Positions 23,853 through 31,407 of a stretch of 64,000 nt of DNA are shown piece after piece. The first letter of the stretch is position 1, and every line of letters begins with the position of its first letter. The DNA is from Bacteroidota bacterium (GTDB taxonomy: Bacteria > Bacteroidota > Bacteroidia > Chitinophagales > Chitinophagaceae), in NCBI GenBank assembly GCA_018266775.1, contig JAFDZS010000006.1, forward strand, positions 1-64,000. The letters are read 5' to 3'. A program made the translations under genes and the position numbers. Below the pieces are notes generated by a model. The model was not told the origin of the DNA. It ran no database searches and worked only from the letters and a program-made list of their open reading frames with translations.

Positions 23853-24308
23853 TCATACAATAATATTGGGCTTGTTGCTTAAAGATAATATCCTCCGGTG
23901 CTTTGCCTGCTCTACCCGGTTGATAAATTCAAGTACACGCTCCCTTTTCATCCTGTCAACTTTAATCCGCATCCTTGTACTTGGAGATGCAATGATGACC
24001 ACATTACTTCTCGTTAACCAGTAAACAAGGAAAAGTGTGAGGGCTAAAAGCGAAGCAATACCAAAAGCATTAGTTCCATTGTTTGCGGCGGCAATCAATC
24101 CACCTACCAGGCACACGCCTCCTAAAATCAATAAAGACACATAACTGTTATACGCATTTTCGCAGGAGGTAATGTGCTCAAGCATGATGCTTTGATTATA
24201 GGAGCGCCCCCACTCCCTGTATTCGCAGGCAATACGATGAGTGGTTAAAGTAACACCGCCATCGGTTGATTGCGTTAATAGTTGTTCGTCTGGAAAAAGT
24301 TGCAGCAT
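23853..24308 (-). CDS. Hypothetical protein with two membrane helices and PH-like flanks
   Basis: A 151-residue protein. The N-terminal 50 residues are soluble strands (TDGGVTLTTHRIACEY, SIMLEHITSCE). Two hydrophobic helices follow (YVSLLILGGVCLVGGLIAA and FGIASLLALTLFLVYWL), and the C-terminal part (VVIIASPSTRMRIKVDRM, VLEFINRVEQA) again looks like PH-domain strands closed by a helix. This arrangement, a PH-like domain split by a two-helix hairpin, occurs in several uncharacterised bacterial families. I do not recognise a specific one with confidence. It is monocistronic and convergent with the HtrA gene. Confidence 0.65.
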   Translation of the reverse strand: MLQLFPDEQLLTQSTDGGVTLTTHRIACEYREWGRSYNQSIMLEHITSCENAYNSYVSLLILGGVCLVGGLIAAANNGTNAFGIASLLALTLFLVYWLTRSNVVIIASPSTRMRIKVDRMKRERVLEFINRVEQAKHRRILSLSNKPNIIV

Positions 24309-24488
24309 ATCGATTAAATGAAGTTATAAGATGACAATGTCAATTGCTTTAACAACCGGCGCAAAAACATTGCATGGTAATTATATTGAGCCTTCTCCCA
24401 AATCTAATATTTGGCGTGCTGTAAGACAACAGTAGTTCTACCCATTTTTCAGCACTTAATTATTCTAGCTCAAGTAAAATAGAGCAGG

Positions 24489-24692
24489 CTACCCCTTATG
24501 TTTCTTAATTGCTTTAATCAGTTTTTCATTTCTCCTGTCTGCCCGGGCATTTTGTAAAGATATTACGGCCCAGATCGCAGCAGGAATCCATCCAATTAAT
24601 GTGATCTGCAGTATTAAGCAAATGAGTCCGGTGAGTACCCGACCCCGAAGCATAAAAGATAAGAAAGGGAAAAAAATAGCGATCAATGTCAT
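24489..24692 (-). CDS. YqaE/Pmp3-family small membrane protein
   Basis: 67 residues from the ATG giving MTLIAIFFPFLSFMLRG; the frame extends upstream to 24779 but the extra 29 residues do not belong to the family. Two membrane helices are separated by a short loop, with the conserved pattern IAIFFPFLSFMLRGRVLTG, LICLILQITLIGWIPAAIWA, matching the Pmp3/YqaE proteolipids. These small proteins influence membrane potential and salt or cold tolerance in plants and yeast; the bacterial role is unclear. The basic tail RADRRNEKLIKAIKKHKG is cytoplasmic. No operon partner is evident. Confidence 0.82.
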   Translation of the reverse strand: MTLIAIFFPFLSFMLRGRVLTGLICLILQITLIGWIPAAIWAVISLQNARADRRNEKLIKAIKKHKG

Positions 24693-25231
24693 GATAAGAA
24701 AATTAATGCTGTAAAGGAAATAAACGCTTAGCAACAATTGGCATTTCAGATTTAACTCTACCCTTGTTAGCATCCACATTTCCTATTTCGAGCACTGTTG
24801 TCTGTTATCGAAGGATGTACAAACAGCATAGCCATACCAACAATATCTATACATAAATAACCATCCAAATTACATTTTTTTATGCATTGCTTTGTTTTCG
24901 CCGCTGGTCTAAGACCAGGCGGCGGCGAAGATTGCAGCGATACCCACGACAAAGGAGACCTCTCACACGGGCTGAGCCTGGGAAGACAGGGAGCATCAGC
25001 ATTACCCGGTTTCGCCCCTCAAGGCAAGCACGCTCAACCTGACAGCTTTTATTATTTGAAGACGGTCATTCTTCAACCCTAAGGTTCGTCAGTCTGAAAC
25101 TGTTTACCCTGCGGGGCGAAGACGGTTATTTCACTGTTGACCCTCAGGGCAAGAAAACTCATCATAACAACTTTTATTAATTGAAAGCAGGAGCTATTAC
25201 ATAACAGTAATTGTTATTCATACCTGTGCCA
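24693..25231. repeat. Gene-free stretch with two foldback-element copies
   Basis: A degenerate copy runs from about 24975 (GGGCTGAGCCTGGGAAGACAG) to 25062 and ends CGCTCAACCTGACAGCTTTT, ATTATTTGAAGACGG, identical over its 3' part to the copy at 4271-4301. A second copy from about 25087 (GTCAGTCTGAAACTGTTTAC) to 25186 carries CCCTGCGGGGCGAAGACGG, CCCTCAGGGC and the tail ACTTTTATTAATTGAAAG. No gene is supported between the Pmp3-like gene and the GH13 gene. Confidence 0.7.
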
Positions 25232-26608
25232 TCACTCTTCCATCACCCTATACCCCCAAGCTTCCAGCTCCACATGTTTTTGCGTGGTAAAATCGGTAGC
25301 AGTTTTGGTAAACACATCAGTAAAGCGGCCGCTCAAATGTGCATCGTCAATATCAGCACTTACTTTTTCATTGCTCCAGTTCAGCAGTACAAGTACGGAA
25401 TGGTTACCATTCTTACGTACAAAACACAACAGTTTATCATTGGCAGTAGTGTTCAGCCAGTAAGTGGTAACAGCAGGGTCGGCAGCACGCAGTGCGGGGT
25501 TATTTTTTTTCAATGCAAGTAAAGTGTGGTAAAAATCCTGCAGGGCCAAATGATTGTTCCATTCAATCGGGTCACGGTCAAAAAATTTCAGGCGTTTCAT
25601 ATTGGGCAGTTCCTGCCCGCTGTAAATTAACGGCATACCATTCCAGGTAAAACTGAATACTGCCAATGATTTGGCCATATCACCATACTTTTCATATTCA
25701 GTGCCATTCCAGCTGTTCTCATCATGGTTGGTGGTAAACCATAAAGCAATATGATCGTTGCCGCAAACCGTGTTGTATTGATGCAGTATCGAATCCAGTG
25801 TGGACTTGTTATGATCTTTCTTATAAAAATCTTCTGTTTTGTGCATCCATGTCCACGTATAGCAGGCATCAAAAGCCGTAAAATAATCAGCATGTTCTAA
25901 AGGATCATTCTCTGCCAGCCAGAACAATGTTTTTGTTTTTTGCAGTTCGGTACGGGCTTCCATCCAAAAATCCAGTTGCACCCAAAAAGCAAGGTCGCAT
26001 CGGAAGCCGTCAATATCACATTCTGTAACCCAATAGCGCATGGCATTAATCATGGCTTTGCGCATAGCGGGATTATTATAGTCCAGTTCAATAATATCAT
26101 CCATGCCACTGGCAATTTTAAAATTGTTGGTGGCGGTATCATGTTTGTAATAGTCAGGGTGCGTTTTCGTCCATACATGATCCCAGCCGGTGTGGTTGGC
26201 CACCCAGTCAATGATCACTTTAAAACCCATCTGGTGCGCTTGTTGTACTAAATGTTTAAAATCATCCAGTGTTCCAAATTCAGGATTAATGGAAGTATAA
26301 TCGCTGCACGCATAATAACTGCCCAGCGAGCCTTTCATGTTTTGATGCGCAATAGGTGTAATGGGCATAAACCATAAGGTTTCCACACCCATCTCCTTCA
26401 GCCGGGGCAGGTGTTGCGCAAAGGCATTAAAGGTACCTTCAGGAGTGTATTGCCTTACATTCACTTCATATACATTGGTGTTATTGATCCAGTCAGCTTT
26501 TTTAAAGTTGTTCATTATCATTCCGGTTGCATTGTTTTTGATGTGATGGGAGGATGTGCAGGCCGCCAGTACCAGTACGGTCATAAAGAAGATGATGTGT
26601 TTGATCAT
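25232..26608 (-). CDS. GH13 family alpha-amylase-like lipoprotein
   Basis: 458 residues from the ATG giving MIKHIIFFMTVLVLAACTSS; the longer frame to 26692 lacks a sensible signal. The lipobox is VLAAC. The TIM-barrel shows the four GH13 regions: DWVANHTGWDH, GFRCDLAFW with the nucleophile Asp, WLAENDP with the acid/base Glu, and TTNHDENSWNG with the stabilising Asp; a small C-terminal beta domain follows. The enzyme acts on alpha-glucans, with unresolved specificity, and is probably membrane-attached in the periplasm or on the surface. A TACATTTG box at 26627-26634 could be the minus-7 element, but no well-spaced TTG was found. No SusC/D partners are nearby. Confidence 0.9.
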   Translation of the reverse strand: MIKHIIFFMTVLVLAACTSSHHIKNNATGMIMNNFKKADWINNTNVYEVNVRQYTPEGTFNAFAQHLPRLKEMGVETLWFMPITPIAHQNMKGSLGSYYACSDYTSINPEFGTLDDFKHLVQQAHQMGFKVIIDWVANHTGWDHVWTKTHPDYYKHDTATNNFKIASGMDDIIELDYNNPAMRKAMINAMRYWVTECDIDGFRCDLAFWVQLDFWMEARTELQKTKTLFWLAENDPLEHADYFTAFDACYTWTWMHKTEDFYKKDHNKSTLDSILHQYNTVCGNDHIALWFTTNHDENSWNGTEYEKYGDMAKSLAVFSFTWNGMPLIYSGQELPNMKRLKFFDRDPIEWNNHLALQDFYHTLLALKKNNPALRAADPAVTTYWLNTTANDKLLCFVRKNGNHSVLVLLNWSNEKVSADIDDAHLSGRFTDVFTKTATDFTTQKHVELEAWGYRVMEE

Positions 26609-26689
26609 ACAGAACATTAAGCCCTTCAAATGTACACCCGCTTTGCTGAATATGGTGATGCAACTGCTAAAAAGTTCGCTGCCCACCCG

Positions 26690-26830
26690 CATTGATTATT
26701 GATAATGGAGGACGGACTACGGACTACGGACGACGGACGACCGACAATGGACGACAGAGGACAGACCACGGCGCATCAACTTTCAACTATCAACTATCAA
26801 CTTTCAACATTCAACTATCAACTTTCAACC
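26690..26830. repeat. GGACGACGGAC and CAACTTTCAAC simple-sequence tract
   Basis: On the plus strand 26705-26770 is a run of GGACTACGGAC, GGACGACGGACG and GACAATGGACGAC words. 26776-26829 is a run of CAACTTTCAACTATCAACTA words. It fills the divergent gap between the GH13 and ispH genes and could supply no ordinary protein: the frame that runs through it into ispH gives only low-complexity residues. Confidence 0.75.
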
Positions 26831-26869
26831 ATCCCCTCAAACCCCGTACCTTTGCCCTGCAATACTTAT

Positions 26870-28096
26870 ATGAAGCAGTTCAACGTTCCCATCATCTACC
26901 GCAGCCCGCTCATCAGCGCCATTAAAAACAAGCGTAAGCAGCAGGATAAAATGAAGAAAGATTTTACACCCACCCTGCTGGATTTTGGCTCTGTTCAAAT
27001 TTACCTGGCCCGTCATTTTGGTTTTTGTTATGGTGTGGAAAACGCTATTGATATTGCATTCAGAACCGTGCAGGAAAATCCTGGTAAGCGTATTTTTTTA
27101 TTAAGTGAGATGATACACAATCCGCAGGTAAATGCAGACCTTCAACAACATGGCGTACAATTTTTGCAGGATACACATGGCAACCAGTTAGTGCCTTATG
27201 AAACGCTGACGAAAGAAGATATTGTACTCATTCCTGCATTTGGCACTACACTGGCTATTGAAGAACAATTAAATGCTATTGGTATACCAACAGAAAAATA
27301 TAATACCACTTGTCCCTTTGTAGAAAAAGTATGGAACCGCAGCGAGCAGATTGCACAAAAAAATTATACTGTTGTTGTACATGGCAAACCCACGCATGAA
27401 GAAACACGAGCTACCTTTTCTCATGCTGCCTTTCATACTCCAACAGTAGTGGTTAAAGACATGAAAGAAGCAATTGCATTGGGAAAGTATATATCAGGTG
27501 AAAAAGATATCAATTCATTTAATGAAGAATTTGGGAACCGTGTATCTGCAGGTTTTAATCCTGCACTGCATTTACAGCGTATTGGTGTGGTAAACCAAAC
27601 CACCATGCTGGCAAGCGATACACAGGCTATTGCAGATTATTTAAAACAGGTGATGATACAAACGCATCAGCTTACAGAAGCCAATTCAGAAGAACGTTTT
27701 GCAGAAACAAGAGACACACTTTGTTATGCCACCAACGATAACCAGAGTGCTGTATATGGCATGCTGGAAACCAACGCTGATCTTGCCATTGTTGTGGGCG
27801 GTTATAACAGCAGCAATACATCTCACCTTGTGGAATTATGCGAAGAAAAATTGCCCACTTATTATATTACAGATGAATCAAAGATCCTTTCATCTGCATT
27901 GATTCAGCATTATAATTTTCATACCAAAGAAGAATTAACCACAGCAAATTTTTTACCTGCAAAAGAGCCGATAAAAATACTCCTTACCAGCGGTGCCAGT
28001 TGCCCCGATGCTTTGGTGGAAGGGGTGATAGAAAAACTGGTGTCATTCTACCCTGTTACACAAACTACTGAAATGCTGACTGCTTCATTTTTATAA
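26870..28096 (+). CDS. ispH: 4-hydroxy-3-methylbut-2-enyl diphosphate reductase, long form
   Basis: Last enzyme of the MEP isoprenoid pathway, reducing HMBPP to IPP and DMAPP with a [4Fe-4S] cluster. Started at the ATG of MKQFNVPIIY it has 408 residues; an upstream in-frame ATG at 26699 lies in simple-sequence DNA. Cluster cysteines are Cys53 (HFGFCYG), Cys148 (NTTCPF) and Cys285 (LCYATNDNQ). Substrate-binding segments include the His of VVHGKPTHEET and the late GASCPDALV. It is about 90 residues longer than the E. coli enzyme because of a 40-residue N-terminal extension and internal insertions, a form seen in other phyla too. Confidence 0.94.
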   Translation: MKQFNVPIIYRSPLISAIKNKRKQQDKMKKDFTPTLLDFGSVQIYLARHFGFCYGVENAIDIAFRTVQENPGKRIFLLSEMIHNPQVNADLQQHGVQFLQDTHGNQLVPYETLTKEDIVLIPAFGTTLAIEEQLNAIGIPTEKYNTTCPFVEKVWNRSEQIAQKNYTVVVHGKPTHEETRATFSHAAFHTPTVVVKDMKEAIALGKYISGEKDINSFNEEFGNRVSAGFNPALHLQRIGVVNQTTMLASDTQAIADYLKQVMIQTHQLTEANSEERFAETRDTLCYATNDNQSAVYGMLETNADLAIVVGGYNSSNTSHLVELCEEKLPTYYITDESKILSSALIQHYNFHTKEELTTANFLPAKEPIKILLTSGASCPDALVEGVIEKLVSFYPVTQTTEMLTASFL

Positions 28097-28119
28097 AGAA
28101 ACATGCAACCACTGCAAAG

Positions 28120-28151
28120 CAAAAAAAATCCCCGCTGGTAAAACGGGGATT
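28120..28151 (-). terminator. Intrinsic terminator after the glycine-rich T9SS gene
   Basis: AATCCCCG pairs with CGGGGATT around a CTGGTAAAA loop. On the minus strand the stem is followed by TTTTTTT, so it mainly serves the gene ending at 28171; it may also slow plus-strand read-through from ispH, which ends 25-50 bp away. Confidence 0.85.
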
Positions 28152-28170
28152 GCTGGTTTTATCTACTGGT

Positions 28171-30204
28171 TTACTGTATAACGATCTTCTCCTTATACAC
28201 CTGGGTTTTGCCGGCAGTGGTTACCTGCACCATCACTACACCCTGTACTGCAGCAGGAAAACTTACTGGTACATTGTTAGTGGTGGGTACAACCTGCTGC
28301 AGGGCAAGCACTTTACCATCGGGAGCAATAACCCTGATGTAAAGCGATTGGTTGATCAATCGTTGTGGTATCAGGATAGCAGTATGATGATTGATCACCG
28401 GATTCGGGTAAACGCTGATTTGGTCTGTACCTGTAGCCTTAGCCCTGTACAATATGATATTTGAATAGAAGAAATTACCATCTGCATCAACAATTTTGAG
28501 GCGGTAATAAATAATGGCATTATTAATGGAAGGGTCGCTGAAAGAATAGTTTTTAATACCGGATGCATTTTGTGCAGCAACTGAACCTGCGGTAAAGAAG
28601 TTAACGCCGTCAAAAGATTTTTCAATCACATAGGTTTTAGTATTCAGTTCATCACTCACTTGCCAATTCAATTGCAATGCAGCACCCTGTTCAGTATAAG
28701 TAAAGCTGATGAGCTTAACCGGAAGAATGGCGCACAGGTTAGACCTTGCCGGGAAAGAACCTGAAGGTGCATTTTGTATCAATGAACCTGCAGTACCATT
28801 GGCCGCACCAAAACTGGTACCCGATGCCGTTGTACCCGCTGCACCACCAGCAACCGATGTGGCTGCATTTAATGTACCGGTGGAATATACTGTACCACCG
28901 CCTCCACCGCCGCCGGGCCCATGATCCACACCAGTGCCGGTATTGGTTCCACCGTTACCACCATTTGCTGTAACAGTAATATTTCCAATACCAGTATTAG
29001 CAATGATCAATACGCTGCCTGCTGCACCACCACCGCCGCTGCCATCATTCAGCACCGAGTTATCCGCATTGGCACCGCTTACATTAATAGTGCCGGGTGT
29101 GGTAACTGCTTTTGCGGATAATACCACTATACCACCACCCGCTGCTCCGCTGGACGAAAAACCTGCAGGAGATGAACCGGTTCCGTTATTAGTGGTTCCG
29201 GCGCCGCCACCGCCGCCCATCACCACACGGTTTGCCGCCTTTTGTCCAAAGCCAGCGCCGGGCTCACCACCTATTGCAAGGTTAGAGCTCCACGTATTAC
29301 CTCCCCGGCCTCCGGCACCGCCGTTACCGCCACCAGCACCACCGGAGTTTTGTGAGTTACCGGCAATATCACCATCGGTACCACCACCGCCAGCATTGCC
29401 GGGTGCGCCCCTTGCATAACTGCCGTTAGGGTATCCTTGTTTTGTCGTGCCACTGTCTACCAGTACACCATTGGTATTGGTAAACCTGGGCGTACCTGCT
29501 GTTCCTTCCCCTTTAGAGGCATTAACATTGTTGGAAGCCAGCGTTACGTAATCTGTATTGCTGCCGGTACCGCCGCCCAATGTTCTGCCACCCCCACCAC
29601 GGAAACCTTTACCCGAAGCATCAATGGTAAAGCCACCCATGCTGAAATTATTTCTTACCTGTATGGCAGTAACACCACCCGTTTTACCATCCCAGGCCGG
29701 TGTGGTAATAGAATTACCCAGTGTGGCATCATAATACACACCTACACGTATTACCTGGTATTTGTACTGGCCAAATGTTCCAAAAAGCGAGTATTGGTAT
29801 TTGTTAACTGTGCCTAAGGTTAAGTTTAATGTACCACCGGCAAGGGGCACTGCATTGGCTGCAATGGCATATTCCATATTGCCAGCCAAATGGTTGGCGT
29901 TGTTCAGGTAGCCACTGGCGCCGCCGCCAGCTACACCATCTCCATAACTATCATTATTGGTGGAAGTAATTTCTGCACCCTGCATTTGTACAATCAACAG
30001 TACATCGCCCGCACTAATAGCAGTGGTACCGGTTGCTGCACCCAGCACAATAGAAGTGCCACCAACGTTTACAGTTGCAGTTAAACCGGGATAATAAGTG
30101 TTGGGATTTGTAGTAATAGCAGTTGTGCCGCTCGTTGGGCAAGTTTGTGCATATACCCCTGCCCATAGCGTACATGCGCATAAAAGCGTTAAGATTTTTT
30201 TCAT
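28171..30204 (-). CDS. Glycine-rich surface protein with T9SS type A sorting domain
   Basis: A 677-residue exported protein with a signal peptide (MKKILTLLCACTLWAGVYAQ). Residues of about 195-480 are extremely Gly-, Asn- and Ala-rich with clustered GGGG runs (GGGGRTLGGG, GGAGGGNGGAGGRGGN, GPGGGGGGGT), which would give a collagen-like or polyglycine-helix sheet fold. A fibronectin-like strand region follows (LQLNWQVSDELNTKTYVIEKS, IIYYRLKIVDADGNF). The C-terminus has SVYPNPV and ends VYKEKIVIQ, a type A T9SS sorting domain. Expected location is the outer surface or medium. No enzymatic motif is evident; adhesion or matrix are plausible roles. Confidence 0.88.
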   Translation of the reverse strand: MKKILTLLCACTLWAGVYAQTCPTSGTTAITTNPNTYYPGLTATVNVGGTSIVLGAATGTTAISAGDVLLIVQMQGAEITSTNNDSYGDGVAGGGASGYLNNANHLAGNMEYAIAANAVPLAGGTLNLTLGTVNKYQYSLFGTFGQYKYQVIRVGVYYDATLGNSITTPAWDGKTGGVTAIQVRNNFSMGGFTIDASGKGFRGGGGRTLGGGTGSNTDYVTLASNNVNASKGEGTAGTPRFTNTNGVLVDSGTTKQGYPNGSYARGAPGNAGGGGTDGDIAGNSQNSGGAGGGNGGAGGRGGNTWSSNLAIGGEPGAGFGQKAANRVVMGGGGGAGTTNNGTGSSPAGFSSSGAAGGGIVVLSAKAVTTPGTINVSGANADNSVLNDGSGGGGAAGSVLIIANTGIGNITVTANGGNGGTNTGTGVDHGPGGGGGGGTVYSTGTLNAATSVAGGAAGTTASGTSFGAANGTAGSLIQNAPSGSFPARSNLCAILPVKLISFTYTEQGAALQLNWQVSDELNTKTYVIEKSFDGVNFFTAGSVAAQNASGIKNYSFSDPSINNAIIYYRLKIVDADGNFFYSNIILYRAKATGTDQISVYPNPVINHHTAILIPQRLINQSLYIRVIAPDGKVLALQQVVPTTNNVPVSFPAAVQGVVMVQVTTAGKTQVYKEKIVIQ

Positions 30205-30627
30205 AATTGAACACGGGACTAAGTAATCCCTGAATGTAGGAGGTTATAGGTTTTAATATACCGTTGCCAAAGGGTTTTACGGAGCTAAAGTCACTTGTTC
30301 TCTAAGGTGGGGTTAACGGGGGTTACCAAAAAAATGAAATGAGCGGAAAGAAGGAGGAACTGGTATGATTACACCATCCCTTGCCCCAGCTATTGATGTT
30401 GGCTTGTTTCACTTTAAATCTATCTTATCAGAAGCTAACTCCTGTTAAGTTAAGTTGGTAATAAGTCTGATTTTGATGGAATAAGGTTGCAGGAAAACTA
30501 AAAAATTACTGTTTCAGTTCGAAATAACAGTACAAGCTGTAGTTTTTCTTCTACAAAGATAGTAGTTTATGAAAGATACGGAGAGGAAGTTTCTTTTTTT
30601 TTGATAAACATCAAACGTTTGATATTA
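30205..30627. other. Intergenic stretch, AT-rich, one small palindrome
   Basis: No gene is supported here. The only structured element is the perfect 14-base palindrome ATCAAACGTTTGAT at 30610-30623, five bases beyond the cmk stop codon. It may be part of a weak terminator for cmk or a protein-binding site. Confidence 0.5.
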
Positions 30628-31308
30628 TTAGATAACTTTTCGTGCAAGTTCCATTGCATAATTTAATTGTTGCTCCTGTGTAAGGTGGGTATTGTCTATT
30701 TCAATGGCATCATCCGCTTTTCTCAGCGGGCTAACCTCCCGGTGAGAATCTATATAATCTCTCATTTCCAGGTTGGTTTTTACTTCTTCTATGGTAATGT
30801 TCGGGTTCTTTTCATACATTTCTTTAAAACGCCGTTCCACCCTTATGGCTATATCTGCTGTCATAAAAATTTTCAGTTCAGCTTCAGGAAAAACAGTAGT
30901 GCCAATATCCCGGCCATCCATCACCACACCTTTCTTTTCGCCCATTTTCTGCTGTTGCGCCACTGCAAATGAACGTACTTCTTTTATGGCAGCCACATCG
31001 CTCACTTTTTCCGCAATCACCAAATCGCGGATCACATACTCTACATTTTCCCCGTTCAGTATTATTTCTGATTGTTGTGATTTTGCATTGAACTCAAATT
31101 CAATGCTGATGTTTTTCAGCGCCTCATTTACTTCAGCAGTATCTGTCCAGTCCACATGGTTTCTTAAAAAATATAATGTAATGGCACGGTACATAGCGCC
31201 GCTGTCTATGTATACATAACCCAGTTCCTTAGCCAGTTGTTTCGCCAGTGTGCTTTTACCACATGACGACCAGCCATCAATAGTAATGATGATCTTTTTA
31301 TTTTCCAT
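30628..31308 (-). CDS. cmk: Cytidylate (CMP/dCMP) kinase
   Basis: 226 residues from the ATG of MENKKIIITIDG; the frame extends 7 codons further. The P-loop is DGWSSCGKST and the CMP-specific segment is YIDSGAMYRAITLYFL. VVMDGRDIGTTVFPEAELKIFM is the strongly conserved Cmk block, and the LID region follows (IRVERRF). It phosphorylates CMP and dCMP for nucleic-acid and phospholipid synthesis. It lies 100 bp after clpC on the same strand, behind a terminator hairpin, so it is probably expressed separately. Confidence 0.95.
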   Translation of the reverse strand: MENKKIIITIDGWSSCGKSTLAKQLAKELGYVYIDSGAMYRAITLYFLRNHVDWTDTAEVNEALKNISIEFEFNAKSQQSEIILNGENVEYVIRDLVIAEKVSDVAAIKEVRSFAVAQQQKMGEKKGVVMDGRDIGTTVFPEAELKIFMTADIAIRVERRFKEMYEKNPNITIEEVKTNLEMRDYIDSHREVSPLRKADDAIEIDNTHLTQEQQLNYAMELARKVI

Positions 31309-31355
31309 TGCGGCACAAAAATGCTGCAAAAAAAGTCCAATTCAAAATGTGGGAA

Positions 31356-31386
31356 TAAAAAAAGTCCCCCGTAATGCGGGAGACTT
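31356..31386 (-). terminator. Intrinsic terminator after clpC
   Basis: On the minus strand AAGTCTCCCG pairs with CGGGGGACTT (one G.U) around CATTA, followed by TTTTTTTATT. It lies 21 bp beyond the clpC stop. Confidence 0.85.
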
Positions 31387-31407
31387 AATTATTACTAAGA
31401 TTATTTT

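Noticed and set aside
28934..29419. Proline-rich plus-strand frame
   Set aside because: Exact antisense of the glycine-rich T9SS protein; Gly codons read backwards give Pro and Ala.
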